In this document: positions 16,816-24,324 of the stretch, in pieces
Layout: every line of letters starts with the position of its first letter
How positions within the stretch are numbered: position 1 is the stretch's first letter
DNA from: Janibacter indicus
GTDB lineage: Bacteria; Actinomycetota; Actinomycetes; Actinomycetales; Dermatophilaceae
DNA length: 64,000 bases
NCBI RefSeq assembly: GCF_900176385.1
Contig: NZ_FWXN01000004.1
Coordinates: forward strand, 247,354 to 311,353
Reading direction: 5' to 3'
Notes under the pieces: generated by a model
Databases searched by the model: none
What the model was told of the DNA's origin: nothing
Seen by the model: only the letters and a program-made list of their open reading frames with translations
Made by a program: the position numbers and the translations under genes

Positions 16816-17657
16816 TCAGGGGTGGAGCGTGGCGAGGGCGGCGTCGCTGTCGCGCAGGGCGGCGCGGTCGTAGGTGGAGGAGAAGGCGAGGACCTCGTCG
16901 GCGCCGGTGCGCTCGACGATCGCGGTGAGCTGCTCGGCGACGTCGCCGGCGGTGCCGTGGACCGCCTGGTCGAGGTGCCGCTCGACCTGCTCCTGCTGGC
17001 GGGCGGTGAGGCGCAGCGCAGGCTCCGGACGAAGGGGAGGGAAGGCCCCGGTCGTGCGCGACTCCACCATGGCCCAGGCCTCGGGCAGCACGAGGTCGCG
17101 GGCGCGTGCGGGTGCGTCGGCGACCAGCACGTCGACGCTGACGAGCACCCGCGGCGCGTCGTCGGGGTGGCGCGGGCGGAAGGCGGCGCGGTAGTCCGCC
17201 AACGGCGTCAGATCACCGTGAACCAGCGGCCCACCGACGACCACCGGCAGCCCCAGCCGCGCCGCGACGGCCAGACCCGACCCGGTCGCGAGGACGAAGA
17301 GCGGGGGAGCGGGCACCCCCTTCGGCATCGCGGTGACGGGACCGGCATCGGCCAGCAGGTCGGCCAGGGCGCTGACGTCGCCCGCGAAGTCGTCCGGGCC
17401 GTAGTCGTGCACGCCGAGCGCGTCCCGGACCGGCGCGGTGAAGCCGAGCGACCGCCCGACCCCGAGGTCGACGCGGCCGGGGTGGAGGGCGGCGAGCATC
17501 TTCGCCTGCTCGGCCACGACGATCGGCCGGTGGTTGGGCAGCATGACCCCGCCCGGCGGGCGCGCTCCACGGTGTCGTGCAGCGCGAGGGCGGTCGGCTC
17601 CCCCGCCCGGGTGCGTGAGCGGTCGAGCAGGCTGATCGGGACGGGCCGGGTGGTCAC
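16816..17657 (-). pseudogene. Decayed LLM-class flavin-dependent monooxygenase
   Basis: The reading frame begins at GTG 17657 (VTTRPVPISLLDRSRTRAG, ending ALHDTVERARRA) with TAGGCT 6 bases upstream, as expected for a leaderless gene. Near 17550-17562 the sequence jumps directly to GGVMLPNHRPIVVAEQ in another frame and then continues normally to the stop (LHPGRVDLGVGRS, later FAGDVSAL and AFSSTYDRA). Family members have about 40-45 residues between these blocks, including the W-x-A-E-H-H element. This copy therefore lost some 130 bases and its frame in one event at a GC-rich junction. The remaining sequence is well preserved, so the loss is recent. Confidence 0.8.
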
Positions 17658-17663
17658 CCATCG

Positions 17664-17669
17664 AGCCTA
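17664..17669 (-). promoter_or_regulatory. -10 box of the decayed LLM gene
   Basis: TAGGCT on the minus strand, 6 bases before GTG 17657. It identifies the original start and shows the promoter is still intact. Confidence 0.45.
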
Positions 17670-18015
17670 GGCTGGCCCGGTGTCGTGGGCATCGGAGGGC
17701 GAAGGGAGCAGCTTCAGCCCGATGACCGCGCCGACGATGCCCATCAGCAGCAGGGCCTTGAGCGGGGTGAAGGTCTCGGCTCCTGTGACCATCGCCCAGG
17801 TGACCGTGAGGGCGGCCCCGACCCCGGTCCACACGGCATAGCCGGTGCCGATGGGGATGGTGCGCACGGCCAAGGCGAGGCCGCCCATGCTCAGGGCGAG
17901 GGCGACGAGGGAAGAGCAGGGTGGGACGCAGGCGGGTGAAGCCGTGGGACGCGGACAGCGCCGCCGCCCAGACGGCCTCGAGCATCCCCGAGACGACGAG
18001 CACGAGCCAGGACAT
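17667..18015 (-). pseudogene. SMR-family transporter (Gdx/SugE-like) with a frameshift
   Basis: The gene starts at ATG 18015 behind a GAGGAG site with MSWLVLVVSGMLEAVWAAAL and reads through FTRLRPTLLF. Then the frame must shift at a GGG run (17909-17911), apparently one extra base, to continue VALALSMGGLALAVRTIPIGT, GYAVWTGVGAALTVTWAMV and LLMGIVGAVIGLKL. The joined product has four membrane helices, the conserved membrane glutamate (MLEAVWA) and the GTxYAVWTG signature of guanidinium-exporter-type SMR proteins. Either the gene is a fresh pseudogene or the base is a sequencing error. An in-frame internal start would give only the last helices. Confidence 0.75.
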
Positions 18016-18029
18016 GACAACTCCTCGAT

Positions 18030-18072
18030 GAGTTCGTCGTGTCGTGGTGCGGGTACGGCTCCGTCGTCCGCA
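18030..18072 (-). ncRNA. Candidate guanidine-III (ykkC-III) riboswitch-like leader
   Basis: On the minus strand, just upstream of the SMR ribosome site, the RNA contains CGGACGA, GCCGUACCCG and GACACGACG, in the order and near the spacing of the Thermobifida fusca guanidine-III aptamer as I remember it. The outer stem is kept by compensatory change: UGCGG (18072-18068) pairs with CCGCA (18052-18048). The pseudoknot arm, however, offers GAGCC against AACUC, only three pairs, so the element may be degraded or atypical. Its position before a Gdx-like SMR gene strengthens the case. Confidence 0.42.
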
Positions 18073-18184
18073 GGCCCGATCGCCGGACCTCTGGTCCGAG
18101 GCTACCGGCCGTGGCTCACGGGGCCGGCCGGGCCCCTGTGTGATGATGAGCAGGCAGCTGCACACCCCGTGGGAAGGCAAGACC

Positions 18185-18862
18185 GTGAAGGGACGTGTCC
18201 TCGTCGTCGACGACGACCAGGCGCTGGCCGAGATGCTCGGGATCGTCCTGCGCAAGGAGGGCCTCGACGTCGCGCACGTGGGCGACGGTGCGAGGGCGAT
18301 CGACGCCTTCCACGAGTCGCGACCCGACCTCGTGCTCCTCGACGTCATGCTGCCCGGCATGGACGGCATCGAGATCTGCCGCCGGCTGCGGCAGGAGTCC
18401 GGGGTGCCGATCGTCATGCTCACCGCCCGCACCGACACCGTCGACGTCGTCGTCGGTCTCGAGTCCGGCGCCGACGACTACATCGTCAAGCCCTTCAAGC
18501 CGCAGGAGCTCATCGCCCGCCTGCGCGCGCGGCTGCGCCGTGGCGACGAGCCCGAGCCCGAGCGGCTGACGATCGGCGACCTGACGATCGACGTCGCCGG
18601 TCACTCGGTCAAGCGTGGCGACCAGTCGCTCGGCCTGACCCCTCTCGAGTTCGACCTCCTCGTCGCGCTCGCCCGCAAGCCGTGGCAGGTCTTCAGCCGC
18701 GAGGTGCTCCTCGAGCAGGTCTGGGGCTACCGCCACGCCGGTGACACCCGCCTGGTCAACGTGCACGTCCAGCGGCTGCGCTCGAAGATCGAGCACGACC
18801 CGGAGAACCCCCAGATCGTCGTCACCGTCCGCGGGGTCGGGTACAAGGCAGGGCCGTCCTGA
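18185..18862 (+). CDS. mtrA: Two-component response regulator MtrA
   Basis: A 225-residue OmpR-type regulator. The receiver domain has the acidic pair VVDDDQ, phospho-acceptor Asp53 in LVLLDVMLPGMDG, the switch Thr in VIVMLTAR-like sequence and Lys in VKPFKPQEL. The winged-helix domain ends VHVQRLRSKIEHDPENPQIVVTVRGVGYK. MtrA controls cell-wall hydrolases and division in actinobacteria. GTG 18185 is chosen because the domain begins there and GGAAGG lies upstream. It heads mtrA-mtrB-lpqB, with mtrB starting 2 bases after its stop. Confidence 0.95.
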   Translation: MKGRVLVVDDDQALAEMLGIVLRKEGLDVAHVGDGARAIDAFHESRPDLVLLDVMLPGMDGIEICRRLRQESGVPIVMLTARTDTVDVVVGLESGADDYIVKPFKPQELIARLRARLRRGDEPEPERLTIGDLTIDVAGHSVKRGDQSLGLTPLEFDLLVALARKPWQVFSREVLLEQVWGYRHAGDTRLVNVHVQRLRSKIEHDPENPQIVVTVRGVGYKAGPS

Positions 18863-18864
18863 CG

Positions 18865-20589
18865 ATGACCTCGGCCCTCGACACCGAGGAGGCCGGGGCC
18901 CCGGACGCGGCGCGCGCCGGGCAGCCGGCCGAGCCCGAGCAGCCCACCGACGGCTGGCTCGTGCGGCAGGTCAAGCAGCTCGTGGGGCACTGGCGGCGCT
19001 CGCTGCGCTTCCGGGTCGTGACGAGCACCCTGATCCTCGGCCTCGTCGTCGTCTCGATCATCAGCCTGACGATGTACCGCTCGATCGCCGACGGGCTGAT
19101 CGACGACCGGATCAACCGCGCCCAGGCCGAGTCGCGTGACCTGACCAACGATGCCCAGGCCCGCTTCAACAGCTACACCGGCGCCGCGGCGGCCGGCGAG
19201 CTGTCGGTCTTCGCCAACACCGTCGTCAACAGCACGCTCAAGGCGCCGGCCGGCGACGACAGCCGCTACGTCGTCTTCACCCGCAGCCTCAACAACACGA
19301 CCGACGTGCGCATCCCCTCCGAGGAGTCGGACGACGTCAGCCTCGAGGCGGTCCCGAGCTCGCTGCGCCAGTCGGTCTCGGCCGACCCGACGAGGCAGTC
19401 GACGACGACGATCGAGCTGGCGCGACCGACGCACGACGACGTCGGCTCCGACCTGCCCGGCACGGCCACCACGGCCGACACCGTGCCGGCCGTCGTCGTC
19501 GGGTCGCAGGTCGAGCTGCCGAGCGCCGGCACCTACGACATCTACCTGATCTACCCCATGGACCAGGAGGAGGCGACCCTCGACACGATCTCGCGCTCCT
19601 TCATCCTCGGTGCGCTCTTCCTCATCGCGCTCGTCTCCGCCATCGCCTACATCGTGACGAGCATGATCGTCACCCCCGTCCGTCGGGCCGCGGCCGCCGC
19701 CGAGCGGCTCTCCTCCGGGCACCTCAACGAGCGCATGTCAGCGCGCGGGCACGACGACCTCGCCCTGCTCGGGCAGTCCTTCAACGACATGGCCGACAAC
19801 CTGCAGACCCAGATCCGCCAGCTCGAGGGGCTGTCGAGGGTGCAGCAGCGCTTCGTCTCGGACGTCTCCCACGAGCTGCGCACGCCGCTGACGACGATCC
19901 GCATGGCGGCCGACCTGCTGCACTCCTCGCGCGACGAGATGGACCCGGTCGCCGGCCGGTCGGCCGAGCTGCTCCACGACGAGCTCGACCGCTTCGAGGA
20001 GCTGCTCGCCGACCTGCTCGAGATCAGCCGCTACGACGCGGGTGCGGCCGTCCTCGAGCAGGACCCCGTCGACCTCTTCGCCATCGTCGACCGGGTCGTC
20101 GACTCCACGGCGTCGATCGCCGACACGCGGGGCAGCGAGGTCACCATCCACCGCCAGCCGGGCCAGAGCGCCGTCGCCGAAGTGGACTCCCGGCGCATCG
20201 AGCGGGTCCTGCGCAACCTCGTCGTCAACGCCATCGAGCACGGCGAAGGCCGTCCGGTCGACGTCTGGGTGGCCGCCGACGACGATGCCGCGGCCGTGCT
20301 GGTCGTCGACCACGGAGTCGGGCTCAAGGCCGGCGAGGCCTCCCTCGTCTTCAACCGCTTCTGGCGGGCCGACCCGGCCCGCACCCGGACCACGGGCGGG
20401 TCCGGCCTCGGGCTGGCGATCGCCATCGAGGACGCGCGGCTCCACCACGGCTGGCTGCAGGCGTGGGGCGAGCCGGGGGAGGGGTCGCGGTTCCGGCTCA
20501 CCGTGCCCCGCACCGCAGGTGGCCAGTTGGCCTCCTCGCCGCTGCCGCTCACCCCGCGTGAGGGCGACCTGCCCCGGGACGAGGCATGA
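18865..20589 (+). CDS. mtrB: Sensor histidine kinase MtrB
   Basis: A 574-residue sensor kinase. Membrane helices near residues 53-72 and 248-272 bracket a large extracytoplasmic domain. HAMP follows (VRRAAAAAERLSSGHLNERM), then the HisKA box FVSDVSHELRTPLTTIRMAADLL with the phosphorylated His near residue 336, and the ATPase motifs NLVVNAIEHGEG, DHGVGL and GGSGLGLAIAIED. MtrB phosphorylates MtrA in response to cell-wall and division signals. Overlap with lpqB (ATGA) indicates coupled synthesis. Confidence 0.95.
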   Translation: MTSALDTEEAGAPDAARAGQPAEPEQPTDGWLVRQVKQLVGHWRRSLRFRVVTSTLILGLVVVSIISLTMYRSIADGLIDDRINRAQAESRDLTNDAQARFNSYTGAAAAGELSVFANTVVNSTLKAPAGDDSRYVVFTRSLNNTTDVRIPSEESDDVSLEAVPSSLRQSVSADPTRQSTTTIELARPTHDDVGSDLPGTATTADTVPAVVVGSQVELPSAGTYDIYLIYPMDQEEATLDTISRSFILGALFLIALVSAIAYIVTSMIVTPVRRAAAAAERLSSGHLNERMSARGHDDLALLGQSFNDMADNLQTQIRQLEGLSRVQQRFVSDVSHELRTPLTTIRMAADLLHSSRDEMDPVAGRSAELLHDELDRFEELLADLLEISRYDAGAAVLEQDPVDLFAIVDRVVDSTASIADTRGSEVTIHRQPGQSAVAEVDSRRIERVLRNLVVNAIEHGEGRPVDVWVAADDDAAAVLVVDHGVGLKAGEASLVFNRFWRADPARTRTTGGSGLGLAIAIEDARLHHGWLQAWGEPGEGSRFRLTVPRTAGGQLASSPLPLTPREGDLPRDEA

Positions 20590-22364
20590 GCCCCGGCGAC
20601 CTGTCCCGCCGGGGCTTCCTCGGGATCGCGGCGGCCGGCGCCCTGGCCGGTTGCGGGCTCGGCACCGACTCGACGATCCGCCCGGGTCTCGAGGTCGACG
20701 GTGAGCCGCCCGTGCCCCTCAACCGCATCCCCAACCGCCCGGAGGAGGGCGCCAGCGCCGACGAGATCATCCTCGGCTTCCTCCATGCCGGGGCCACGAG
20801 CGGCGAGCGGCTCGACATCACCCGCTCCTACCTCACCGACGCCATGGCCCGCGGCTGGCTCCCCGACAGCCAGACGGTGATCTACGACGACGGCGAGCCG
20901 GAGGTGCGGCCCATCAAGGGACGCCGCAATGCCTACCGGATCAAGGTCCATGTCGCGGCGATCATCGACACCGAGGGCCGTTACACCGTCGCGCCGCCCA
21001 ACCTGTGGGAGGTCTTCGACTTCGAGATGACCCAGGTCGAGGGCGAGTGGCGCATCGACAAGCTCGAGGACGGGTTCGGGCGCCTGCTGCAGGACCAGGA
21101 GGTCGGCTACATCTTCCGCGACTTCCCGGTGCACTACCCGGCGATCGGGTGGAACACCCTCGTCGTCGACCAGCGGTGGTTCCCCCAGGACCAGCTGGCG
21201 ACCCGACTCGTGCGGGCGCAGCTGGGGCGCGTGCCCGACTATCTCGAGGACGCGGTCTCCACGGACAACGGCGCGCGACTGGTCGTCGACGCCGTCCCGG
21301 TGCGCGACGGGGTCGCCCGCGTCGACCTCGACGTCGAGTCCGTCGCCGACGACACGACGACCCGCAAGAAGCTCGCGGCCCAGCTCGTGGCCACCCTGAT
21401 GTCCGTGCCGCAGGCGACCGAGGTGAGCATCACCCTCTCGGGCAACGCCCTTGAGCTGGGGATCGACGCACCGCTGACGACGCCCGAGCAGCTCGGCTTC
21501 GTCGACCGCACGCAGACGGGCACCCCGTCGGTCTTCGCCCGGGCCGAGGACAAGGTCGTCAAGGTCGGCGACCGGCTGTCCGCGGTCTCCGAGCAGCACA
21601 TGCGCACCGCCGCGACGAAGTTCGAGCCGATCCCTGACGGCTCCCGGATCATGGGTGCGCGCCTCGACGGTCAGGAGCTGGGCGTGCTCGACCGCACCCG
21701 GCGCGAGCTGACCCGATACCGCGACAACGGCACCCACGTCGCGGTGCCGACCTTCGCCGCCGACATGACCCGCCCCTGCTACGACTACTTCGGGGTGCTG
21801 TGGGTCGGCGGCTCGGGGCTGGGCCGCGAGACGGGACACCGGCTCTGGGCCGTCAACGCCACCGCCGACACCGACGACACCTCGGCCTCGGCGCCCAAGC
21901 ACGTCCCCACCCCGTGGCTGGGTCGGCGCTTCGTGCGCGCGGCCGTCGTGTCACCGGAGGGCAGCCGGATCGCGGTGATCTCCGAGGAGTCGCTGGGCAC
22001 CGGCAGCACCCTCGAGGTGGCCGGCGTGGTGCGTCGGGCCAACGGCCTGCCGCTCAAGACCTCGCCGCAGACCTTCCGTGTCGGCGCCCAGCTGGTCGAG
22101 ATGGTCGATGCCGTGTGGGTTGACCCGACGACGCTGGCCGTCATAGGTCGGCGCGACAAGCAGTCGGTGCTCCAGCCCTATCTCGTCCACGTCGGGGGGA
22201 CGGTCGACGAGGTGGCCGAGCGACCCGGCGCCGCGCGGATCACGACCACCGGCGACGAGCGCGACATCGTGCTCATCACCGAGGGGAACAAGGTGTTCCA
22301 GCGCTCGGGTGGGCGGTGGCAGTCCTTGCCCGCCCTCACCGGTGTGGCTGCGGGAGGCGTGTGA
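20586..22364 (+). CDS. lpqB: Lipoprotein LpqB, MtrAB accessory
   Basis: A 592-residue lipoprotein. The start SRRGFLGIAAAGALAGCG has a twin-arginine pair and a lipobox with Cys near residue 21, suggesting Tat export and lipid anchoring. A GerMN-like sporulation-type domain occupies roughly residues 60-290, and a beta-propeller-like C-terminal half follows (GVLWVGGSGLGRETGHRLWAV, VVSPEGSRIAVISEES). LpqB modulates MtrB in mycobacteria. Its place directly after mtrB and its length are normal. Confidence 0.92.
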   Translation: MSPGDLSRRGFLGIAAAGALAGCGLGTDSTIRPGLEVDGEPPVPLNRIPNRPEEGASADEIILGFLHAGATSGERLDITRSYLTDAMARGWLPDSQTVIYDDGEPEVRPIKGRRNAYRIKVHVAAIIDTEGRYTVAPPNLWEVFDFEMTQVEGEWRIDKLEDGFGRLLQDQEVGYIFRDFPVHYPAIGWNTLVVDQRWFPQDQLATRLVRAQLGRVPDYLEDAVSTDNGARLVVDAVPVRDGVARVDLDVESVADDTTTRKKLAAQLVATLMSVPQATEVSITLSGNALELGIDAPLTTPEQLGFVDRTQTGTPSVFARAEDKVVKVGDRLSAVSEQHMRTAATKFEPIPDGSRIMGARLDGQELGVLDRTRRELTRYRDNGTHVAVPTFAADMTRPCYDYFGVLWVGGSGLGRETGHRLWAVNATADTDDTSASAPKHVPTPWLGRRFVRAAVVSPEGSRIAVISEESLGTGSTLEVAGVVRRANGLPLKTSPQTFRVGAQLVEMVDAVWVDPTTLAVIGRRDKQSVLQPYLVHVGGTVDEVAERPGAARITTTGDERDIVLITEGNKVFQRSGGRWQSLPALTGVAAGGV

Positions 22365-22366
22365 CC

Positions 22367-22393
22367 CTCCCTTCGTCCACAGCCCGAAGGGAG
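22367..22393 (+). terminator. Hairpin after lpqB
   Basis: CTCCCTTCG (22367-22375) and CGAAGGGAG (22385-22393) are perfect 9-base arms with a 9-base loop, starting 2 bases after the lpqB stop. It is built from two opposed copies of the CGAAGGG heptamer that is abundant in this genome. It probably ends the mtrAB-lpqB transcript. Confidence 0.55.
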
Positions 22394-22461
22394 TGACCCG
22401 CGCCGTCCACAGGAGGTCACCACCGACGACCGCCGGCGTACGACGGAGCAAGACTGCCGTC

Positions 22462-23199
22462 GTGGGATCTGCGATCGGTGGGGTGCTGCGCGCGGCGGTC
22501 GACCTCGTGCTGTCCCGCACGTGCGCGGGCTGTGGTGCGCCCGACGTCGGCCTGTGCCCCGGGTGCCGTCTCGAGCTGGCCGACCTGGCCCTCGACGACC
22601 TCGGCCCCCTGGCGCCACGTCCCGTCCCGGCCGGCTGGCCGGGGTGTCACGGCACGCTGCGCTACGACGGGGTCGCCGCGCGGCTGGCGACGGCCTTCAA
22701 GGACGAGGGGCGGCGAGATCTGGCTGCACCCATGGGCCGCCTGCTCGCCGATGCCGTGGCCCGGGCGCTGGCCACGACCTCCCCGCCCGCAGGGCTGCCG
22801 GTGCTCCTGGTCCCCGTGCCCTCCTCGCGGGCGGCGATCCGCCGACGAGGAGATCAACCCATGCTCCTGCTCGCCCGCCGGGCGGCCCGCGTCGTGGGGC
22901 CCACCGTGCAGGTGTCGACGGCGCTGACGACGATCCGGCGCACCGCCGACCAGGCCGGTCTCGACCAGGCGTCGCGGCGGGCCAACCTCCACGGGGCGAT
23001 GCGGGTGACCGACCCCCGCCGGGTCCGCGGTCGGCACGTCCTCGTCGTCGACGACGTGCTGACCTCCGGTGCCACGCTCGCCGAGGCGCACCGCGCGCTG
23101 CTCGCCGCGGGGGCGGCCGACGTGCGCCTGGCCGTCGCGATGGTGACCCCGCGCAGGTCATCGGCCGTTCACCTATCTTTCCATCCGCGCTCGGACTAA
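22462..23199 (+). CDS. ComF family phosphoribosyltransferase-like protein
   Basis: A 245-residue ComF/GntX protein. An N-terminal zinc ribbon (CAGCGAPDVGLCPGC) precedes a phosphoribosyltransferase fold with RRRGDQPMLLLARRAA and the PRPP loop VLVVDDVLTSGATLAEA. Naturally competent bacteria need ComF for DNA uptake; in actinobacteria the role is unclear. GTG 22462 is preferred over upstream in-frame starts because AAGACT sits 6 bases before it, the leaderless pattern seen elsewhere, and because it lies just before the zinc ribbon. The place between lpqB and hpf is conserved. Confidence 0.87.
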   Translation: MGSAIGGVLRAAVDLVLSRTCAGCGAPDVGLCPGCRLELADLALDDLGPLAPRPVPAGWPGCHGTLRYDGVAARLATAFKDEGRRDLAAPMGRLLADAVARALATTSPPAGLPVLLVPVPSSRAAIRRRGDQPMLLLARRAARVVGPTVQVSTALTTIRRTADQAGLDQASRRANLHGAMRVTDPRRVRGRHVLVVDDVLTSGATLAEAHRALLAAGAADVRLAVAMVTPRRSSAVHLSFHPRSD

Positions 23200-23202
23200 C
23201 GT
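23197..23202 (+). promoter_or_regulatory. -10 box of leaderless small ORF
   Basis: TAACGT lies 6 bases before ATG 23209, inside the last codon and stop region of comF. Confidence 0.4.
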
Positions 23203-23208
23203 GTCGTC

Positions 23209-23322
23209 ATGGGTCCCTCGTTCGACCGGCACGGCCGGAGAGACGCAGGGGCCTTCCGCGTCCTCGGGCGGCGGCCCGAGGACGACCCCGGGCCCCGACG
23301 GGAGGTGGTGCCCCGGCTGTGA
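23209..23322 (+). CDS. Small leaderless ORF between comF and hpf
   Basis: ATG 23209 opens a 37-codon frame, beginning MGPSFDRHGRRDAGAF and ending RREVVPRL. It starts exactly where a leaderless transcript from TAACGT would begin and ends 54 bases before hpf. The peptide is basic, with seven or more arginines, and has no hydrophobic segment. It could be a real small protein or a leader ORF controlling hpf. No homologue is recognised. Confidence 0.4.
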   Translation: MGPSFDRHGRRDAGAFRVLGRRPEDDPGPRREVVPRL

Positions 23323-23376
23323 GGCCCTCGCCAGGCGCTTACCCCAAGCACCACCCGACGTCCCCAGGAGGACTCC

Positions 23377-24057
23377 GTGGAAATTGCCATCACCGGACGC
23401 CATGTCACCGTCTCCGACCGACTGCGTGACTACCTCGACAGCAAGCTGTCGAAGGTGCCGCAGCTCGATCCCCGCGTGCAGCGGATCGAGGTCATGGTGA
23501 GTCACGAGCCCAACCCCCGGCAGTCCAAGGTCAGCGAGCGCGTCGAGATCACCTGCCGGTCCAAGGGGCCGGTCATCCGCGCCGAGGCCTGCCACGACGA
23601 CCGTCAGGCGGCCGTGGACCTCGCCGTCGACAAGCTGCTCGAGCGCCTGCGCCGCGCCCACGACAAGCGGCACGTCCTGCGGGGCCGCCGTCGCACGTCG
23701 GTGGCCGCCGCGACGGCCGACCTCACCGAGCCCCTGCAGACCGACCTGCCGACCGAGGACGAGGAGACCCCCGACCAGTTCGGCACGATCGGCGACAGCC
23801 CGATCGAGGTCCGCGAAAAGGTCCACGAGTCGGCGCCGATGACCCTCGCCGAGGCCGTGCGTCGCATGGAGCTCGTCGGCCACGACTTCTTCCTCTTCCA
23901 CGACTCCGACAACGACCGGCCGAGTGTCGTCTACCGCCGGCGCGGCTGGTCCTACGGCGTGATCCACCTCGACGTCCAGGACGCCGTCAACGGCACCTCC
24001 GTCGACGGGGCCGCGGTCAACGGCACCCGCGTCGACGAGCCCGTCTCCGTCCGCTGA
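23377..24057 (+). CDS. hpf: Ribosome hibernation promoting factor, long form
   Basis: A 226-residue long-form HPF. The N-terminal RaiA/HPF domain reads MEIAITGRHVTVSDRLRDYLDSKLSKVPQ and contacts the 30S subunit. A linker of about 60 residues precedes the C-terminal dimerisation domain (MTLAEAVRRMELVGHDFFLFHD, then VVYRRRGWSYGVIHL) that pairs ribosomes into 100S. The GTG start has AGGAGGA upstream. The extra tail after GVIHL is repetitive (NGTSVDGAAVNGTRVDE). Expected to act in stationary phase or stress. Confidence 0.95.
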   Translation: MEIAITGRHVTVSDRLRDYLDSKLSKVPQLDPRVQRIEVMVSHEPNPRQSKVSERVEITCRSKGPVIRAEACHDDRQAAVDLAVDKLLERLRRAHDKRHVLRGRRRTSVAAATADLTEPLQTDLPTEDEETPDQFGTIGDSPIEVREKVHESAPMTLAEAVRRMELVGHDFFLFHDSDNDRPSVVYRRRGWSYGVIHLDVQDAVNGTSVDGAAVNGTRVDEPVSVR

Positions 24058-24122
24058 GCCTCTCTTCGTCCGGCACGACCCGCGTGGTCGGGTGGCGCGG
24101 ACGAAGGCTCGGACGGCCCTAA

Positions 24123-24182
24123 GGAAAAGTCCGGACCGCTTGGTCTTCGACCTCACGTCGAGCAGGCAGTCCGGACTTTTCC
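24123..24182. terminator. Bidirectional terminator-like inverted repeat after hpf
   Basis: Arms of 14 bases, GGAAAAGTCCGGAC (24123-24136) and GTCCGGACTTTTCC (24169-24182), are perfect complements. A smaller hairpin (TTCGAC / GTCGAG) sits in the 32-base middle. The GC core followed by TTTT gives a terminator on either strand. It lies between two genes on the plus strand, so it separates hpf from the YcaQ-like gene. Confidence 0.7.
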
Positions 24183-24324
24183 ATGAGTCGGGCCGCCCCG
24201 AGCCCTCGCCCGCGCTTGTGACGGGCGAGGCGGGCCCCCTTCGACTCGTCCCGCGCCAGCTCGTCCCGCGGATCGTGCCAGCCGAGCGAGCGCGGTTGTC
24301 GGTGGGGTGGGGCAGTCTGGGCTC

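Noticed and set aside
17667..18020. An intact 117-residue SMR-like protein starting at TTG 18020.
   Set aside because: Its first 35 residues are out of frame with the true helix 1, which is encoded from ATG 18015 in the other frame.
18084..18098. CGGACC-TCT-GGTCCG as an mtrA attenuator.
   Set aside because: It is a short hairpin about 90 bases from mtrA with no T run or alternative pairing; it may simply be part of the SMR leader on the other strand.
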